This document shows positions 58,597-64,000 of a DNA stretch of 64,000 nucleotides, piece after piece; positions within the stretch are counted from its first letter, which is position 1, and every line of letters starts with the position of its first letter. A model generated the notes under the pieces. That model had not been told where the DNA came from, made no database searches, and saw only the letters and a program-made list of their open reading frames with translations. Position numbers and translations under genes: made by a program. Source of the stretch: Tetracladium setigerum (Eukaryota; Ascomycota; Leotiomycetes; Helotiales); contig PZJY01000012.1 of the NCBI GenBank assembly GCA_031472005.1, forward strand, positions 1,612,001 through 1,676,000. Direction: 5' to 3'.

Positions 58597-60356
58597 TTGA
58601 GTTGCTTTCATCTGATTCGAAGTCTTGGCGTTACACGTGATGTTCTGTGGCTTGAAATGTCTTTGGCTAGATGGTGGATTTGCCAACACGTCAACGAAAG
58701 TTACTCCACCAGCCTCGAAATAATGCCAGACCGAACACGCTCAGCAATTGAATTTGATCTAGAAGGTCAGGATAAAGAGGGAAATAGGTAACACGACGAT
58801 GACCTCACATTTGTCAGCCCTGAGCTAGCAGAAGCCCACAACCTATGCAGAAGGGCATTCGCAACACGCCTCGGGGTCTTGCCCTTACACCTGGAACGTC
58901 TAGATATGCCACATGTCGGAATCCACTACGAGGTTTATCTTATCATGGATCTAGTATTCCTCTTTCACTTCCGCCACTTTAGCAAATGCTCCCGGAAAAC
59001 ATCAGCGGCCTTGACAAGTCCAATTCGCCAAGCCTTCGTCAAAACCGGAGCGGCTCGATATACTTCAACTACAAGTTTTTTCACGGCCATCTGCAAAGCA
59101 TACTTCGAAGTATGGCACGCAGCTACATCTCCCTCTTGATTATCGCACATGATGCTGCATCAATGGCTTGAGATTCGCCATCCATCTACACACTAGCACG
59201 ACTGCCTTGACTGCCTCTAATTGACGGTATCCATTACTGAGACTTTTACGCAAGAATTGAGCCGCTCTACATACTACTCAGCCTGCCAAGAGTATACTAT
59301 CTGGAAGATCAATCTCGAAAGAGTCACGTTGAGCTGATCTTCCTTCGTATACTTTCAAAAGCGCAAGAGCAATGGCGGGATGCATTGAAATTGATCGACG
59401 AAATGTTTCATACTTCGTATTTTGGCACGAAAGGCGAGATAACAGAGCAACTTTCTCAGTTAAACTCACTATTCAGGAATGGATTTACGAAAAGAAAATG
59501 GCGCGCAGCTTGTTGACTTTGGGAGCGTCACGAAATACATACTTCCTACCGTCTGGTGCTGTCGAAAACTAAGGAATGCCAAGACGTCCAGCAGTCTTGG
59601 ACATGCTTCCGCGCATTTCTACTTCGGAGTACTTTGAACGGCGATGGGAGAAACTACCCAATCAAAAGCGACTCTTTGTCGTCCCTATTAGCAATTGGAA
59701 TGGAAAAGAGCGAAGGTTCGGAATAGGGTCGATCTTTCGTGGTTGGAAAAGCTCCAAGTGAGCCTTGGATCATTGGATGGGAGAGTCGGTATGCTGGGTC
59801 TCAACCGTGCCTTGGGCCAGACCATTACGCTACGCTAGTCTTGCGAAATTTGGACGAGAAGCGGAATTTGCTCGCTCTCGTGTCACAAGGGCTGTTAGTA
59901 TGCAAGAAATGAATCGCACGCAGATTTGTTGTCTACTACTGCCCAAAAAGAAAGATACCTCCCAAAAAACAGAAGTCGTCCCATGGAGAAGTGGGATGGT
60001 GGTTTGACAAGCGCCACCCCGGGATCAGAAAAATCTATTTTTATAGCGCTTTCGCCAACGTTCTTTTGGAGGGGCGGGTTGCATGGAAAATGGGTGTTGT
60101 CAAGCCGTTTTTGCAGGGATGTTGGACAGCAACCAAGACATATCGCGAGAGAATACCAGATACAATCACACGAGTGCGATGCAGCATATTATTGGGAGTA
60201 GAGACCCGAATTTTTCGCCTTTTTGTCTTGCAATTATTGAACAGCTTGTCAGACACTTTTTGTTGTCTGGATGTGTGGACCCGGGTCACAGCGTCCCAAC
60301 TCGTGGCCAAGCGAGAAGAGAAAAGCTCATCCTGCTGTCAAACCAACTACAGCTGA
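58597..60356 (+). pseudogene. Decayed coding sequence, family not recognised
   Basis: Two plus-strand frames look like former coding sequence. From 58597 to 59139 one frame is broken only by a TAA at 58789-58791 and includes LTFVSPELAEAHNLCRRAFA. From 59241 to 60356 another frame runs about 370 codons with only three stops (TGA 59514, TAG 59724, TGA 59910), far fewer than chance. It includes RVYYLEDQSRKSHVELIFLR and EITEQLSQLNSLFRNGFTKR. All four stops are one C-to-T (or equivalent) change from sense codons, which fits repeat-induced point mutation or simple decay. I cannot name the family, and introns spanning some stops are not excluded. Confidence 0.45.
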
Positions 60357-61631
60357 GTGAGAGATCTGGGGACAGGCAACGGCCCAACCTCTCGGCCCCA
60401 GATCAGCGATCGCGGTGAGCCGTTTCTTTGTTGTTGAGTGTGAATCTACTCCGCAGAGGGTTAGAAGTAGAAGCAGGTTTTTGATACGAGAAACAAGCTT
60501 CAAAGCCTGGATAGGCCCTGTTCAACGGCTTCTTAGACTTTCTCCCCACGGCGATCGATAGGCGGGGAACCCGACACCTGGTTAACCAAGAGTAATCATT
60601 ATTGAGTACTTCGTAAAAGTTGTACGAAAAAGCCCCCAGTGGAAGCAGGTGCATTTCTTTTTGTGCATCCTCAGCTGCTCCACATGTTGTTGTTGTGTTG
60701 TCGTTGTTATTGCTTGTTTGATTCCGTTTTGCCACCGTACATCCATATGCACAGTACATGGGCTTCATTTTATCGTTTATTTATTTCTGAACACCTCGAG
60801 CTACGTTCGTCAAAAAGACTCACAATTATTCCGTTGTGGTACGAGCCCGTTTGCACCTCCCCAGATTTCTGTAGGGCTTGACTTTGAATTTCAAGCTACT
60901 GTTGAAAGAGGATTAACTCGTGATGAGAGTTTGATCATCGAGGTGCTTTGATCCCTCCTGGGCACCTCCAGCCATCATCCCGCAGGCCGGCTTGACCTTC
61001 CATCAGCCTCGTCAAAAAATTCCATCATCGCCATGCGGGCACTTTTCTGTTTCTGCGGCCTGATAGGGTGTTGCAGGGTGTGCCACACTGGCCCCTGCTT
61101 CAAAATCATTCGACGGGCTTCGCGTAGCACTTCATGCATGCCATTTACAAGGGAGCTGCTCGGCCAACCCAGCCTCACATTTTGTTGATTCAACCCCAGA
61201 ATTTTACAATTCGATGATCGTTCAAAATCGAAGCTAAGAACTTCCGTATCCATTCTTTTGACTAAGAAAGGTAACGTTTCTAAGTGGCCAGAGCTTAGTT
61301 AAGGAGCCAATAAGATCACTCAACCGGGAACAACTCCCAGCAGTGTCATCCAACACTGCACGCTATGAGCTCACCTCTGGACAAGCCCAATTTTCTTGGT
61401 TGTCACATAAGATGCAAGGTTGCCCGCACTATTCATATACTTTCCTTCGTTGCCAGCCTTTGTTAAATCCAAATTCCACGAGCCCAGCCTCTCTTCAACT
61501 TTCGCAAGTAACTCCTTCGCTAAGGTTACTTAAAAACACCATCGTTCCCCTTCCCTCTCAAAGACCACAAGCAATCTTTGTCCAACAGTCGTTCTTCTTG
61601 TCATCTCTAGAAAATCTTCCAATTCTTCAAT
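60357..61631. promoter_or_regulatory. Upstream region of the repeat-containing wall protein
   Basis: No supported gene. A 92-codon minus-strand frame starting with ATG at 61253 is unremarkable. The last 150 bases are C/T-rich, as expected for a promoter and leader. Confidence 0.45.
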
Positions 61632-63513
61632 ATGAAGGGACCTTTCGCTTTGTTGGCCTTGGGCCTCGCCTCAATCGTTGCGGCTACTGATAATCACGTC
61701 ACGGAACATCACACCACATAGTGAGCAGCTCTCGATAAAAAAAGCGGGAGCAGCAACTAATGAAGAATCTTTCTAGCGTTACCGTTACCACTTGCCCTAT
61801 CACGAAAACTGAGTATGAGCATGGCACGACTAAAGTCATCACTGATCTGACTACTTCAACAATCACTGTGACTGAATGCCTCAACTGCAATGGCGTCACC
61901 ACTGTCCCTGGACCAACTGGCAAAGAGTACACTACAACCGAAGTTCTCGTCACATACACCACCATCTGCCCTATTACCGAGACTGTCACCGCGCCAGGAA
62001 CCAGTATGTACATCCGAGGCTTGACATATGCATTTGGGAGCGGGATCTTCCTGGATATGCATCTACTGAGCCTGAGCTAATCATTTCCAGCTTACACAAT
62101 TACCAAAACCACAACCTCAACTGTTGTAACGAGTAAGTTCAGCCCATCTTTAGGTTCCTGGCATTTCTAATACAAGCGTCAGAGGTCCCAACCGTAATCT
62201 ACACAACCGAAAAGGGTCCTGCAGAGACCACCAAAGTCTACGAAGGCACCACCACCACAGTTACAAGTCTGTGCCCTATTACAGAGACAAAAACCATTGG
62301 AGGCGACGTTCAAACTATTACATACACAACAACGAGCATCTACACCACTGTTATTCCTACATATGTGCAAGAGACCGTCAAAGGTCCAGATTCGACCACA
62401 AAGGTTTACGAGGGAATCACGATCACAACAACCAGCTTATGCCCAGTAAGTCGTCCTATGCTCTAGGAATTCGGCTTTGCAGTTTTGCTAAACTCAATCA
62501 GATCACTGAAACAAAAACTATTGGTGGCGACGTTGTGACCATCACGTACACTTCCACCAGCATCTACGAAACTGTCGTCCCAACAACTGTCCACACAACC
62601 GTTGAGGGGCCTGACTCCACGACCAAGGTCTACGAAGATGTCACAGTGACCAAGACGGGTCTTTACACCGTAAGTTCAATAACTTCCCTTATACGCATTT
62701 ATCGTTCTAACAAATGCCAGACAACTGAGGTGAAAACCGTTCCTGGAGGCGTTGAGACATTCACCTACACCAAGACAAGCGTTTATGAAACGGTCATTCC
62801 AACCACAGTCCATTCATACACCACTCTTCCTCCCTCCACCACCAACATCGTGACCTATGTTGAAGAGACATCCACGACTTACTGCCCAGTTACTGAGATC
62901 AAGACGGTTTCCGGCCACGAAGTAACTCTTGTTCACACTAGCACTTCTGTCATTGTGGTCAAGGTTCCTACCACCATCGTACAAACCAAGACGTTGGATA
63001 CCACACAATACGCCACTGAAGTTGTGCACGAGACCATCAAGACCGTTGAAACTGAGTACACTACCGTGCAGTAAGTTCTTTCTCCCATTCAAAACTCTCT
63101 CATATCGAAGCAAACTTACTAACAATTTCTCCAGAGCCGGTTCCACAGTCATCATCTCCACCACACTCTACTCGACCCTCCATATCACGGAAGAAGTCAT
63201 CGTTACCAAGACCCTCGAGGCGCCAACCCACATCAACACAGTCTACCAACCCGTAACTGTTGAGACCGTTGTCCCAGTCACAACCGAGGTCGTTGCTGTC
63301 CCTAATGAATCTGTCGTCACGATCCAATCCACGATCTACGTCACAATTCCAACTACCATTCAAACCACCACCACTCAACCACCTGGAACGGTTACCCTTC
63401 CAGCGATCACCGCGAGCGCTCCATCGCAATTCACCGGCGCTGCCGCACCAACACGTGAGGTTTCATACGGAGCCATGGCTTTCGCAGGCGCCATGTTGGT
63501 TGCCTTGGTATAA
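61632..63513 (+). CDS. Secreted Thr/Ser-rich repeat protein, probably GPI-anchored cell-wall protein
   Basis: Seven exons: 61632-61720, 61777-62003, 62091-62132, 62183-62445, 62502-62669, 62721-63070 and 63135-63513, giving 505 residues. A signal peptide (MKGPFALLALGLASIVAA) starts it. The body is built from imperfect repeats of about 55-60 residues containing CPITET, a GGDV-type turn, TYTxTSxYxTVxPT and GPxSTTKVYE, each with one or two cysteines. Repeat boundaries follow exon boundaries. The C-terminus has small residues (SAPSQFTGAAAP) and a hydrophobic tail (YGAMAFAGAMLVALV) with no positive charge after it, as in GPI signals. Dense threonine implies heavy O-mannosylation. A role in the wall, adhesion or surface masking is likely, but no adhesin domain is recognised. 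Confidence 0.88.
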
Positions 63514-64000
63514 ACCACACAACACCAACCTCGAATTGTTTCCGTGGACTCACACAATGAGTTCTTGATGATACCGGTACCCTTTTCACTGGATTATATT
63601 ACATTCCTTCTCTTTTTAGGGCTCTGCCTTTCATGTTTGAATGATTTACGGCCTGTCATTGCATACAACTGTTCCTGGGAAATAGGACATCACACACACA
63701 CACACACAGTCTAGAGTTATATGGATGGGGTTTTGGTTAGGAAGAAACATGGTATACCCCATCCAACACATTCCTTTCTTGTTTTTCACGAAACTAAAAC
63801 CGGAGTTCATATGGTCGTCGGATATTTTTAATGGGTGGGGAGTAATAGGATAATAATGCATTTGGCTGAGGCAGGGATGGGGGAGATGGTCGTCAGCCAT
63901 GAGGTCTGTGGTAGTTCTTAATGGGTTTGAGTTGATGAGGGAGGAGAGGAAGGAGAAAAAGTCGATGAAGCTTGGAAATGGGGTTACACTTCTCTGTATA
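63514..64000. other. 3' flank of the wall-protein gene, no gene seen
   Basis: Short CA repeat at about 63691-63708; otherwise unremarkable to the window end. Confidence 0.55.

Noticed and set aside
60975..61253. 92-codon minus-strand frame with ATG
   Set aside because: No domain, no partner exon, and it lies in the promoter region of the wall-protein gene; length alone is not enough.
1..64000. tRNA, rRNA, CRISPR arrays and viral or toxin genes
   Set aside because: Reading both strands I saw no T-loop/acceptor pattern, rRNA block, spaced direct repeats or recognisable viral or toxin protein; short tRNAs could still escape a by-eye scan.

Overview
The window reads as nuclear DNA of a filamentous ascomycete (Pezizomycotina). 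Most genes carry one to seven short introns (about 46-130 bases) with fungal splice signals. Recognisable fungal genes include a Yippee-type zinc protein, a FRE ferric reductase, the CLU1/TIF31 protein, a forkhead factor with an FHA domain, the misato/DML1 tubulin-like protein, a Zn2Cys6 regulator and two cytochromes P450. A Leotiomycete is my guess from gene style only. I found no rRNA, tRNA, CRISPR or intact transposon.

Layout. 1-4.4 kb: no gene I can support. 4.45-4.9 kb: Yippee protein, followed by three pentanucleotide repeat arrays. 5.6-25.2 kb: a compact block of ten metabolic or regulatory genes: P450, class II aldolase/adducin, amino-acid permease, two short-chain dehydrogenases (SDRs), amidase, alpha/beta hydrolase of the homoserine-acetyltransferase type, Zn2Cys6 factor, RidA, and a CYP504-type P450. 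A possible DNA-transposon relic lies inside the block at 11.9-12.3 kb. 26.0-26.4 kb: cryptic minus-strand exon. 27.1-29.0 kb: ferric reductase. 32.4-35.3 kb: large unknown protein, divergent from CLU1 (36.0-40.1 kb). 42.2-43.8 kb: class III aminotransferase. 43.8-49.1 kb: gene-poor. 49.1-51.5 kb: forkhead factor. 53.4-56.5 kb: AhpC/TSA-like protein divergent from DML1. 58.6-60.4 kb: decayed coding sequence. 61.6-63.5 kb: secreted, repeat-containing, probably GPI-anchored wall protein.

The 5.6-25.2 kb block looks like a dedicated catabolic or detoxification cluster. It combines uptake (permease), amide hydrolysis (amidase), ring hydroxylation (CYP504-type P450; that family hydroxylates phenylacetates), redox steps (SDRs), imine/enamine clearance (RidA), C-C or acyl chemistry (aldolase, alpha/beta hydrolase) and its own regulator. 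Five promoters in it carry the palindrome CGG-N5-CCG, two of them as nearly identical CGGAC(T/A)GTCCG. This is a candidate binding site for the cluster's Zn2Cys6 protein. The substrate is not determined; an aryl-acetamide or similar nitrogen-containing aromatic is my inference.

A caution on sequence quality: three genes (amidase, Zn2Cys6 factor, forkhead factor) each lose frame by what looks like exactly one missing C. Because a conserved forkhead gene is among them, base-calling or assembly error is at least as likely as pseudogenisation.
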